This document shows, one piece after another, positions 1-12,000 of a DNA stretch of 64,000 nucleotides. Below the pieces are notes generated by a model. That model searched no databases and was not told where the DNA came from. It worked only from the letters and a program-made list of their open reading frames with translations. Position numbers and translations under genes: made by a program. Numbering within the stretch: position 1 is the first letter of the stretch; every line of letters starts with the position of its first letter. The stretch is taken from the NCBI RefSeq assembly GCF_002814235.1, contig NZ_PHSU01000014.1:62001-126000 (forward strand), read 5' to 3'. The stretch is from Pseudomonas sp. QS1027 (GTDB lineage: Bacteria > Pseudomonadota > Gammaproteobacteria > Pseudomonadales > Pseudomonadaceae).

Positions 1-3000
1 GTGGCGTTGGGCGCCATCAGCCAGGTGCTGTTGACCGGGCGTGAAGCCATGGCGTACCGCGAGGCCTGGGTGGTCCGCGACAAGGACGAGTTGATCCGCT
101 TGCTGGACAACGCCGCGCAGGCCTCCGTGGCGAACCCTGTCCACAGTGAAACGGACCTGTCCGGGCGCGAGGAGGCTGCGCAACGGCTGGTACAGGCGCT
201 GTCCTCGGCGGCGGCGCGGGGAAGCGAGCCGTATCTCCGACAACTGAACGAACTGGCCGGGCATTTTCTGGCAGGGGCAACGATTGCCTTTGCCGGCCTG
301 TTTGCCGGCCAACCCCGTCGACATCTCGGGCTCCCGGGTTACGCCTTCGCCCGCGACCGTTACTGGCTGCCGCTGGCCGAGGTCCGTGGGCCGGCTACCG
401 GGCACTTTCTGTCGATTGCCGAGCCGAGCCTCGCCGACCATGTGATCGCCGATCGGCATTGGGTGGCGGGTGCGGTGTTGCTGGCGGTCGCGGCCAAGGC
501 CTGGGGCGCGGGAGCAGGGACGGCGCTGCGGTTCGACCGGGTGGTCTGGTTGCAACCGCTGGCATTGACGGGGGAAGGCGCTCGCGTGCAGGTCGACCTG
601 CGCCGCGATGGGGCCTTGAGTGAGTTCGATGTCCGCGCGGACGGCCTCGGCCATCCGCTGTGCAGCGCCAGTATCGAGGCGCTGCCGGTGGTGCCGGTGC
701 TACGCGATATCGCCGCGTTGCGACAACGGCATGGCGCTGCCCAGCTGGAAGGCGAGGCGCTTTATGCACGGCTGCGCAAGGTCGGCATGGCCTATGGGCC
801 CAGCTACCGCGCCCTCCAGCAGAGCTGGCTGGACGGCGATGCGTCGCTGCTGGGGCGTATCGTGCTGCCGCCAGCCGAATCCGACGCTACCTTTCCCTTT
901 GCCCCGCAGGCCCTGGATGCGGCTTTCCAGGCGGCCTTGCTGTTGGCCCTGGAGCTTTCCGGGGAGGGCGTCAGGCTGGGCTTTTCCGTCGGGCAATTAC
1001 AGATCATGGGGGGCTTGCCCGAGCGCTTCTGGGTCCAGGTCACCCGTCGGAGTGCCGGCACCGGTCACTGGAGTTTCGATATCGAGTGGATCGGCGATGA
1101 CGGTCGACTCTGTGCCAGCGCCACTGATTTTATTCTCAAGGCCGGTGCGGCGGCGCCCAAGGCGCACCTGTGCGCGGTCGAGTGGGTGGCGCAGGACGCG
1201 AGCCAATGGCTGCCGTCGAGCCCTGTCGAGGTCGGCTACACCGTGGTGGTGGGGGCCGATGAACGTCAGGCCGATGAGTGGCGCCGGCCGTTCGGCTCGG
1301 TGCTGTTCCTGCCGGCCCCGGTCGAGGCGAGCGGGCAAGACTGGCAGCGTGCATTGAGCGAGCTGGCACCGTTCGAGCGCCTGGTCTGGCTGGCGCCCGA
1401 AGGCTGCGGCGAGCCCTGGCACGCACAGTCGCTGATCGAGGCCCAGGACGCCGGGGTCATGGCCTTGTTCGCGCTGTGCCAGGGCCTGTTCCTGATGGGC
1501 TTGCGCCAGCGGCCGCTGGAACTCTGGGTGGCAACCACCCAGGCGTTGCAGGTCGGCTCGGGGCAAGCCCATGACCCGACCCACGCCGCCGTGCACGGCC
1601 TGGCGGGAACGCTGGCGCGGGAATGCCCGTCCTGGCAGGTGCGCCTGGCGGATTTCCAGCAACAGCAGCCGCTGCCTCTCGACGCCTTACGTTGTCTGCC
1701 GCCGCAACCCGCCGCGCTCAGTCGGGCCTGGCGTGACGGCCAGTGGTACCAGCAAGCGTTGCTGCCCGTGGACTATCCCGAGGTGGCACCGGCCTATCGC
1801 CAGGGCGGTTGCTACCTGATCATCGGCGGGGCCGGCGGTATCGGCGTGGCCTGGACCCAGCGACTGATCCGTGAGCATGGAGCCCATGTCTACTGGATCG
1901 GCCGGCGGCCCCTGGACGAAAATATCCGCCGTGATATCCAGCGCCTGGCGGGCGAGGGGCCGGCGCCCACCTACCTGTGTGCCGATGCCCGTGATCCGAA
2001 GGCCTTGGCCGAGGCCATTGAGCGTATCCGCAAGCAGCACGGGCAACTGCATGGGGTCATTCACGCGGCGATGCTGATGCGTGGCAAAAGCCTGGAACGC
2101 ATGGATCGAGAAACGTTTCGCCAGGTGCTGTCGGCCAAGGTCGACACTGGGGCGGCGCTGGCCGAGGCGTTGTGTGACGAGCCATTGGACTTCCTGCTGT
2201 TCTTTTCCTCGATCAACGCCTTCGAACGGATCGCCAATCAAGGCAACTATGCGGCGGGCTGCGTATTTATCGACGAATTGGCGGCAAGCCTGGCGCAGCG
2301 CCTGGCCTGTCGTGTGGCGGTGATCGATTGGGGCTATTGGTCGGAGGTCGGAGCGCTGGCCGGTTCGGCGGCGCTCGAGGTGTTGCGCGAGCGCGAGGGC
2401 ACCGCCCCGGTGGAACTGTTGCCGGCAATGCGGGCGGCCGATTTTGTACTGTCGGGGCCGTTGCTCCATGTCGCGGTGACCGGCAGCGCGGCCGCGCGGC
2501 CATCCGGGCTGGAGTTGCCGGACCGGCAGATCAGCCTGGTGCCCGCTGGGCAGGACAGCGTTGCTACGACGATCCGCTTGTTCGAGGCGGCCCTCAACGG
2601 TCGTGGTTCCACGCAGTTGCGTGGCGGCCTGACCCTGCCGGGCCTGGAGGCGCTGCTCTGCCAGGTGTTGCTGGTGCAGTTGTGCGAAGCCGGGTTGTTC
2701 GCGGAGCCGGTGGGCTATTCCCTCGACGCGCTCTACCAGCGCTTGCAGGCGCGGGCCGAGGGACCGGTCGGGGTCGACCGGCGCTGGCTGGAATACAGCC
2801 TGAAGTGGTTGGTGCAACAAGGTTATCTGCGCAGCGATGAGGCGGCCGAACCCTGTTACGAAGCGTTGGACGAGACGCCGGTCGCCGAGGTCTGGAGCGC
2901 GTGGGACCAGGCGTTGCGCGATGGCCAGGCGGACCCGGATCGGCGCGCCCAGGTGCAGCTGCTGGACGCTTGCCTGCGGGCGTTGCCGGCGGTGCTGGGC

Positions 3001-6000
3001 GGTCGCACGCGGGCGACCGCGGTGATGTTTCCCGAAGCCTCGATGGCCCGGGTCGAGGGGATCTACAAGCACAACGCGGTGTCGGACTACTTCAACGATG
3101 TGCTGACCCAGGCGGTGCTGGCGCGGGTGCGGGCGGGTCGCGAAAGTGCTGCGGCGCCGGTACGCATCCTGGAGATCGGCGCCGGCACCGGGGGCACCAG
3201 CGCCCGGGTATTCGAGGGCCTGGACGGGCTGGGGATCGAAGTCGGCGAGTACCTCTACACCGATGTTTCGCGGGCATTTCTGTTGCATGGGCAGGAAGCC
3301 TATGGCGCCGGTCGGCCGTACCTGACGTATCGGTTGCTGGATATCGAGAAGGACCTGGTCGGGCAGGGGCTGGAGATCGGCGGCTATGACCTGGTGATCG
3401 CGACGAATGTGTTGCATGCGACGGCCGATATCCGCCAGGTCCTGCGGCACGCCAAGGCGGCGCTCAAGGGCGACGGTTGGTTGCTGTTGAATGAACTGAG
3501 CGAAGCCTCGTTGTTCAGCCACTTGACCTTCGGTCTGCTCGAGGGCTGGTGGCGTTATCGCGACGAGGCGTTGCGCCTGCCCGGTTCGCCGGGGCTGTCG
3601 AGCGAAAACTGGCAGCGGGTGCTGGAAGAGGAAGGTTATCGGGGCGTGGGCTTTCCGGCGCGGGCCTTCCATGGCCTCGGCCAGCAAGTGATCATGGCCC
3701 GCAGCGACGGCGTGGTGCGCCATGCTCGCCGGGTATCGCCGGTGCAACCGCCGGCGGTGGTCGAAGAGGCCGTTACGGCGGTCGCCGAGGTGGCGCCCGC
3801 CGCTCAGGACAATCGACAGCAGGTCATGCAGACCCTGCGTGAAGTACTGGCCGCCAGCCTGCAGTTCGAGCTGGCCGATATCCGCGATGACGAACCCTTC
3901 GCCGATTATGGCGTGGACTCGATCACCGGGGTCTCGGCCGTGCGCCAGTTGAATACGCGCCTGGGCCTGGATCTCTACACCACCTGCCTGTTCGACTACA
4001 CCAGCATCGAGCGTTTGGCGGGCTATATCGTCGCGCAATACCCGCAACTGAACGTCGCCGCGGTTCCCACCACGCCGCCGCCGGAGCCCCAGGCGCAGAG
4101 CCGGGTCGAGGCGCCCGCGCCAGCGAGCGACGACACGGCCATTGCCATTGTCGGCGTCAGTGGCCGATTCCCGCGCTCGCGCAATCTGGAGGCGTTCTGG
4201 AAGCATCTGGCCGCCGGCGAAAACCTGGTGGGCCGGGTCGAGCGCTGGGACCCGCAGGATTGCCATCCGGGCATGGACCCACAAGCGGCCTGCGCGAGCG
4301 GCGGGTTTGTCGACGGCATCGAGTATTTCGACCCGCTGTTCTTCAATATTTCGCCGCTGGAGGCCACCTATATGGACCCCCAGCAACGGCTGTTTCTTCA
4401 GGAAGCCTGGAATGCCCTGGCCGATGCCGGCTGCATGGGCGAACGGCGGCGCAGCGATGTCAGCGTCTACGTGGGCTGCGAGCAGGGCGATTACGAAAGC
4501 CTGTTCAGTGCCGGGCCGCCGCCACAGTCGTTCTGGGGCAATGCGCCGTCAATCATTCCGGCACGGATTGCCTATTACCTGGACTTGCAGGGGCCGGCCA
4601 TCGCGGTCGATACCGCCTGCTCCAGTTCCCTGGTGGCGATCCATATGGCCTGCCAGAGCCTGCTTGCCGGCGATACCGCAATCGGCCTGGCCGGCGGGGT
4701 ATTTATCCAATCCACACCGGCGTTCTACCAGAAAGCCAATCGCGCCAACATGCTTTCCGCCAGGGGGGCCTGCCACACCTTCGACAGCCGTGCCGACGGC
4801 TTTGTCCCGGGTGAAGGGGTTGGGGTGGTGGTGCTCAAGCGCCTGGCCGACGCCCTGGCCGATCGCGATCATATCCATGGGCTGATTCGCGGTTCGGCGA
4901 TCAACCAGGACGGCGCCAGCAATGGCATTACTGCCCCCAGCGCGTTGTCCCAGCAGCGCCTGCACGAGTCGGTGCATGAGCGTTTTGCCATTGATCCGCA
5001 GAGCATCCAGCTGGTCGAGGCCCATGGCACCGGGACCCGCCTGGGCGATCCGATCGAGTTCAAGGCACTGAATGCGGCGTTTTCTCGCAACACCTCGCGC
5101 AAGGGCTACTGCGCCATCGGCTCGGTGAAGTCGAACATGGGCCATGCGGCGACAGCGGCGGCCATGGCCGGGCTGTTCAAGCTGCTGCTGGGCATGCGTC
5201 ATCGGCAGATGCCGGCCTCGCTGCACTTCGAGCAGGCCAATCCGGCGATCGATTTCACTGCCAGTCCGTTTTTTGTCAATACTCGCCTGAGGGATTGGCC
5301 GGCTGGCGAAGGCCAACCACGGCGCGCTGCCATCAGTTCCTTCGGCTTCAGCGGTACCAATGCGCATATGGTGGTCGAGCAGGCACTGTCGCGTCTGCGT
5401 CCGCCCAGTCAGGTGCCGCTGGTGCTGATCGGACTGGATGCCCGCACTCCGGAGCAATTGCGCCAACGGGTGGCGGAGTTGCTGGGCTTTTGTCAGCAGG
5501 ACAACGACTTTGCCTTGCTGGACATGAGCTACAGCCTGCTTACCGGACGCCAGCGTTTCGAGTACCGGTTCCTGACCCTGGCGGTCGACCGCGGCGAATT
5601 GATCGGCGCCTTGCAGGACTGGTTGCAGGCGTATCCGCCGGGAGTGGATACCTTTGCCGAGGCGCCGCTGGCGTGTCATGAACGTCTGCTGCACCGGGTC
5701 GAAGAGTCCGCCGGCCAGGCACGGAGTTATCTGGCGAGCCTGTGTGCGCCGGCCCTGGCGTTCTCCCGGGGTGAAGCCGCGGATTTTTCCAATGTGTTCA
5801 ATGAGCTGGACTGCCAGCGCCTGCCGCTACCGGGTTATCCCTTTGCCCGTGAGCGGTATTGGGTCAGCGACACGAGCGCCGATGTGCCTCTGCTGACCTC
5901 CCGGGTGCAGGCGAGCCGGGCTCATCCGATGGGCGGCGCGGCGCTGGTGGAGGACGCGGCGGACTTCGAATGGACATTCGACGGTGATGAATACTTCCTG

Positions 6001-9000
6001 GCCCAGCACCGGATCGGCGGGCAGCGGGTCATGCCGGGGGTGGCTTTCCTGGAGATGGTCGGGGTCGCCCAGCGACAACGGCACCAGGCGCCGGAAACGG
6101 CCACGCTGAGCCTGGTCAACCTGGCCTGGCAGGAGCCTTTGCGGGTGACGGAAGCGTCGACCCGGGTGCGGATCCGCTTCAACCCGCCGGCATTGGCGGG
6201 AGGCTTCGACAGTTTTACCCTGGCTGGCGCCGATGGCGCTCGGCTGCATTGTCTCGGCCACTGTGCCGTGGATGAGGTCGCCACTCCCGCGCCCCTCGAT
6301 CTGGAAAACCTGAAGCAGTTGTGTTCGGCCTCGGTCCTGGGGGCGGAGCAGTGCTACCGGCATTTCGAATCGGTGGGCATCGACTACGGTCCGGCTTTTC
6401 GTGGTGTGGAGCAAAGCTCGGTCAATGCCGGACATGGCGTTGGTGCGCAACTGCTGGCGCGTCTGGAGCGGCGCGCGGATGCCGGCCCGGGTTGGCGGCT
6501 CGAACCGGGGATGGCCGATGCGGCCTTGCAAGCGGCGGCGCATTGGCTGGTCCATGACTGGCCGACGCCCGAGGCCCTGGTACCGTTTTCCCTGGAACGT
6601 TTCGATCTCTTCGGCACCTGTGGCCCACGCATGTGGGCGCATGTGGTACGCCGTGAAGTGCTGGGCCGATCAGCGATCCCGGCGCTCGATATCAGCCTGG
6701 CCGACGAGAGTGGGCGGGTCTGTGCGCGTTTCAGCGGGCTGACCTTTCGTGCCGCCGGCCGGCCGCAAGGCCCCGACCGTGGACCGACGCTCTGGAGCGA
6801 AAAATGGACGCCGGCGCAAACGAGCAGCGGGGCGGGTAGCGAGCCGGTCGAGGATCGCCTGGTGATCGTTGCCATTGCTCCGGCACGGCTACAGGCCGAA
6901 CGGGCCCTGGCCGGGTTGCCCTGGGTCAGGCTGGTCGAGCAGGATTTGCCCCTGGGCGAGGGTTATGTCCAGGCGGCCATTGCCTTGATGACACAGCTCC
7001 AGTCGCGTATCCGCAACGGCGGCGGCCGGACCCTGCACCTGCAGTTGTTGGTCGAGGCGGGTGACCGCCAGGGGCTGAATGACGGGCTGCTGGGGATGCT
7101 CAGCAGTGTCGCGCAGGAATATCCGGCGCTGAAACCGCAGTGCCTGATACTCGATATCGAGTCGCCTGAAAAAGATTGGGCTGCGGCGCTGGACAGTGCG
7201 CTGACACTGGGTCAGACGCGCTTGCGCTGGCGTCATGGGCGCTGGGAAGGTTCGGCCTGGCAGCCGCTACCCGTACAGCCCGCCGTGGCACCCTGGAAAT
7301 TCGCCGGGGTGTACCTGATCACCGGCGGCCTGGGCGGCCTGGGCCGCGTCCTGGCCCAGGACATTGTTCGTCATGCGCCCGGCGCGACCCTGATCCTGGC
7401 GACCCGTCAGGTGGCGGCCGCACCCGGACCGGAGGCGCTCGAGCGCCTGTACGGCAGTACCGCTCGCATTGATATCCGGGCGCTGGATGTCAGCGACCTG
7501 GCGGCGACCCAACGTCTGGTCGAGCAGGTGCTGCAACGTTACGGCCGGCTTGATGGCGTGTTGCACGTCGCCGGTGTGACCCGCGACGGCTACCTGTTGC
7601 ACAAGACCGGGCAGGCACTGGCCGAGGTGTTCGCGCCGAAGGTCCAGGGGGTATTGAACCTCGACAGCGCCACGGCGGCGCTCAAGCTGGATGTCTTCCT
7701 GCTGTTCTCGTCCATCAGCGCGCAACTGGGCAATGTCGGCCAGGCCGACTACGCGGCCGCCAACCGTTTCATGGATGGCTTTGCCCGGCTGCGGGCCAGT
7801 GAGGTCGAACGCGGCCTGCGCAGCGGCACCAGCCTTTCGATTGCCTGGCCTTACTGGGAAGAGGGCGGCCTGCGCATCGATGCGCCGTCGCTGGCACGCT
7901 TGCACACGGCCTGGGGATTGACCCCGATGCCGTCCGCCGTGGGTTTGCAGGTGCTGTACCAGGCGCTCGGCCAGTCCCAGGCGAATCTGCTGGTGCTGTA
8001 TGGCGTCCAGGCGCAGGCCCGGGCATTGCTCGGCGAAACAGGCGCTGCGCCGGCACCGGTCGAGGCGCTTGCGACGTCCGCGCTGGAGCCACTGGAGCCG
8101 TGGTTATGCGCGACGGCAGCGCTGCTTGCCGGCGTGCCCGAGGCGGACATCGATCCCGAACAACCCTTTGCCGACTATGGCTTCGACCGGGTGCAACGCG
8201 AGGAGCTGTTCCGGCGCATGGCCGAGCACCTGGACCTGGCGCCCCACAGCCTGGCGCTGTCCCACTGCAGCTGCCTGCGCGAGGTCTGCGCGCAGTGCGC
8301 CGGACACCTGCCGGCAGCGTCTTCCATTGCTGCGATGGAGTATCCCCTTACCGTGGACACACATACCGCCACCCCGACACCAAACGCCCAGGCGTTTATC
8401 CTCGCGCTGCTGCGCAAACTGCTGGTTTCGGTCACCCGGGTCGCGCCTGAACAGTTGCAGGACAGTCGTCATTTCGAGCACTACGGCATCGATTCGTTGA
8501 TGGTGGTGCAGATGACCACCGAGTTGGAGAAGTCCTTCGGCGCCTTGTCCAAGACCTTGTTTTTCGAGCACGGCTCGATCGAGGAGTTGGCGGCGTACTT
8601 TCTGCTCCGGCACGGCGCCAGGCTCAATGAACTGGCGCCCGACGCGCCATCGACATTCACCCCGTTCGTGGCCCAGGTGCCGCTGCCACCCGTGGTTACG
8701 GCGTCAGCGGCAGTCGTCGCGCCGTCTGGTTCGACCAGCACCCCGGAACCGATCGCCATCGTCGGCCTGAGCGGGCGTTACCCGCAGGCCGCCAATCTGC
8801 AGGTCTTCTGGCAGAACCTGGTCGAGGGCCTCGATTGCATCACCGAAGTGCCGGCGCAACGTTGGGACCCGGCACAGGTCCTCAAGCCCGAGGGCAAGTC
8901 GCTGAGTCGCTGGGGTGGTTTTATCGACGGCGTCGACCAGTTCGACCCGCTGTTTTTCAATATTTCGCCCCATGACGCCGAGTTCATGGACCCCCAGGAA

Positions 9001-12000
9001 CGGCTGTTCCTGCAATGTGCCTACGAGACCTTCGAGGATGCCGGGCTGGCCCAAGGCTTGCGTAGCCAGGGCGAGGCGGGACGTACCGGCGTCTATGTCG
9101 GTGTGATGTACCAGGAGTATCAGCTCTACGGTGCCGAGCAGACCTTGCTCGGCCGGCCGATGGCCCTCTCCGGCAGCAGCGCCTCGATTGCCAACCGGGT
9201 GTCCTGGTGTCTGGGGCTCAAGGGCCCGAGCCTGGCGGTCGACTCCATGTGCTCGGCATCGCTGACGGCCATCCACCTGGCGTGCCAGGGACTGCGCAGC
9301 GGCGATTGCGAAGTGGCCCTGGCCGGTGGCGTCAACGTCAATCTGCACCCGAACAAATACCTGGGCCTGGCCCAGGGCAATTTCGCTTCCAGCCGCGGGC
9401 GCTGCGAGAGTTTCGGTGCCGGTGGCGATGGTTATGTGCCCGCCGAAGGCGTCGGTGCGGTGCTGCTCAAGCCCTTGAGCAAGGCCCTGGCGGATGGCGA
9501 CCGGATCTATGCGCTGGTGCGCGGCAGCCAGATCAACCATGGCGGCAAGGCCAACGGCTTTACCGTGCCGAACCCGAATGCCCAGGCACAGGTGATCAGC
9601 CAGGCACTGGCGGCGGCGGCGGTCGATCCGCGCCAGGTCGGTTATGTCGAGGCCCATGGCACCGGCACCGCCCTGGGCGATCCGATCGAACTGGCCGGCC
9701 TGGCCAAGGCCTATGGCCAGCGCGGGCCCGGCGAGGGCCGTTGTGCCCTGGGCTCGGTCAAGTCGAATATCGGTCATTGCGAGAGCGCCGCGGGTATCGC
9801 CGGCCTGACCAAGGTGCTGTTGCAGATGCGCCATGGACAGCTGGTGCCTTCGCTGCACAGCAGTGAACTGAACCCGGCGATCGATTTCGAGCATTCGCCC
9901 TTTGTTGTCCAGCGTGAGCTGGCTGACTGGCCACGGCCGACACGGCAGGTCGATGGCGTCGTCCGCGAGTGCCCGCGCCTGGCCGGGCTGTCGTCGTTCG
10001 GTGCCGGTGGCTCGAATGCCCATCTCATCATCGAGGAGTATCCGCTGGCCGCGCGCGAGGTTGTCCCGGCGGCGCAGCAACGGCCGTTGCCGATCCTCCT
10101 GAGCGCGGCCAATGCCGAGCGTTTGCACGAGCTGGCCGAACGTTACCTGGGATTTTGTGACCTGGCCCCGGGGCAGGGCCTGCTGTTCGAGGACCTGGCC
10201 TACACCTTGCGCACGGGGCGCGAAGCGCTGAATGAACGACTGGCGTTCATGGCTGGCTCCTGGGAGGAATTACGGGCCCGTCTGCACGAGTATCTGCACG
10301 AGCGCGGTGAGGCGGGGACGCTGTACAGCGGCTCGTGCCGACACGGCGATAGCTCGGTTGCCCGTTTGCTGGGGGACGACGATCTTTCCCGGTTGCAACG
10401 CCAATGGGTGACCGCCGGACGCTTCGAGAAGTTGCTGGAATTGTGGATCAACGGCGTCGCGATTGACTGGGCGGCGTTGCTGGAAAGCCAGGGTGGCCGC
10501 AAGGTTTCGTTGCCGACCTATCCCTTTGCCAGGGAGCGTTACTGGTATACGGGCATCCACCCGGACGGGCCAGGGATAAACAGCCTGCCCGGGCGCCACG
10601 AGGTGCCGGTTGCCGGTCCCCTGGCCCTGGTCAACAGCTCCGGCCTGGAGGGCTTGAGCTACACCACCCGGGTCGATGGCGAGGAAAGCTTCCTGGCCGA
10701 TCACCGGGTCCGGGGCCGGCGGATGATGGCCGGTGTGGCCTACCTGGAGCTGGCGCGCAAGGCCCTGTTCCAGGCTGGCGCACAAGATGTCGACGGAGCG
10801 GCCGGATTGCGCCTGAGCGATGTGTTCTGGTTGGCACCGGTGGTGGTCGAGGCCGAGCCGGTGAGCCTGAAGATTCGCTTGCAGCCCGGGTCGGGCGGGG
10901 CGGTGGGGTTCGAGATCCTCCAGGGCGACGGCGTTTCGCGTGTTCCCGGCGGCGAGGCGATCAAGGTTCGTGGCACGCTACAACGGCTGGCGCTTGAGAC
11001 GCCCCAACGCATCGATCCTCAAGCGCTGTTGGCGCAACTGCGCAGCGCGCCGGGGTTTCAGCAACCGACCTCCGCGCAATTCTATGAAACCTTCGCCAGG
11101 CTGGGGATCGACTATGGGCCCAGCCACCGCTGCCTGAGTCACTTGTACAGCAGCGAGGAACAGGTCCTGGCCCTGATCGAGCTGGCGCCTGGGGACCTGC
11201 TGTCCCTGGAGCGGCAGCCCTTGCATCCTTCGATCCTGGACGCCGCGTTGCAGGCGACCCAGCTCCTGAATCGCGGCGAGCAGCCGTTGCGGGTGCCTTT
11301 TGCCCTCGGCGAACTGCTGGCGTATGCGCCTTGTGCCGCGCGGATGTGGGTGTCGGCGCGCCATAGCCAGGGCCGCGAGGGCCATGACCTGGAACTGTTC
11401 GATGAGCAAGGGACATTGTGCGTCAGCCTCAAGGGCCTGCGGGTCCGCGAGTGGTCGGCGTCGGTGACGACGGACACTGCACTCGATACACACGCCTTGC
11501 CTGCCGGCGATCTGCTGCTGGCACCGGATTGGGCGCCGTTGGCGTTGCAGCCCGGGAAGATTTCAACGGCGGCAACGCTGGTGATCGGCGCCGACGGACT
11601 TGCGCTGGAGGCGCTGCGCGCCACCGGGGTGAATGGGCTGGAGTGCCGGGTGGCGCTCGACGACAGCGTCGAGCAACTGCTGGCCAGGTTCGAGGCTTTA
11701 CCGCCATTTGATCGGCTGGTGCTGCTGCTCGCGCCGGGCAGCACCCGCAGCCTTGGCGACGAGCGCCTGGTCGAGGAGCAACAGGCCCTGGCCCGGCAGC
11801 AGCTACGGCTGGTCCAGGCCTTGCTGCGTTGCGGGTTCGACAAGCAGGCGCTGCATTATGTGGTGATTACCCGTGACGCCTGGTCGGCTGACGCCGCGCA
11901 GCCCGCTCATGCCGGCATTCATGGCCTGGCGGGCAGCCTGGCGAAGGAAATGCCGCACTGGACGGTGCAGGCGCTGGATCTTGAGCACGCCACGGCCTTG

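Noticed and set aside
1687..4386. Very long open frame on the minus strand opposite mmpD (899 codons); a similar one lies at 14062-17634 (1190 codons)
   Set aside because: Both are antisense to well-conserved PKS domains in high-GC DNA, where third-position GC bias keeps the opposite frame open. Their products show no recognisable motif and no ribosome binding site.
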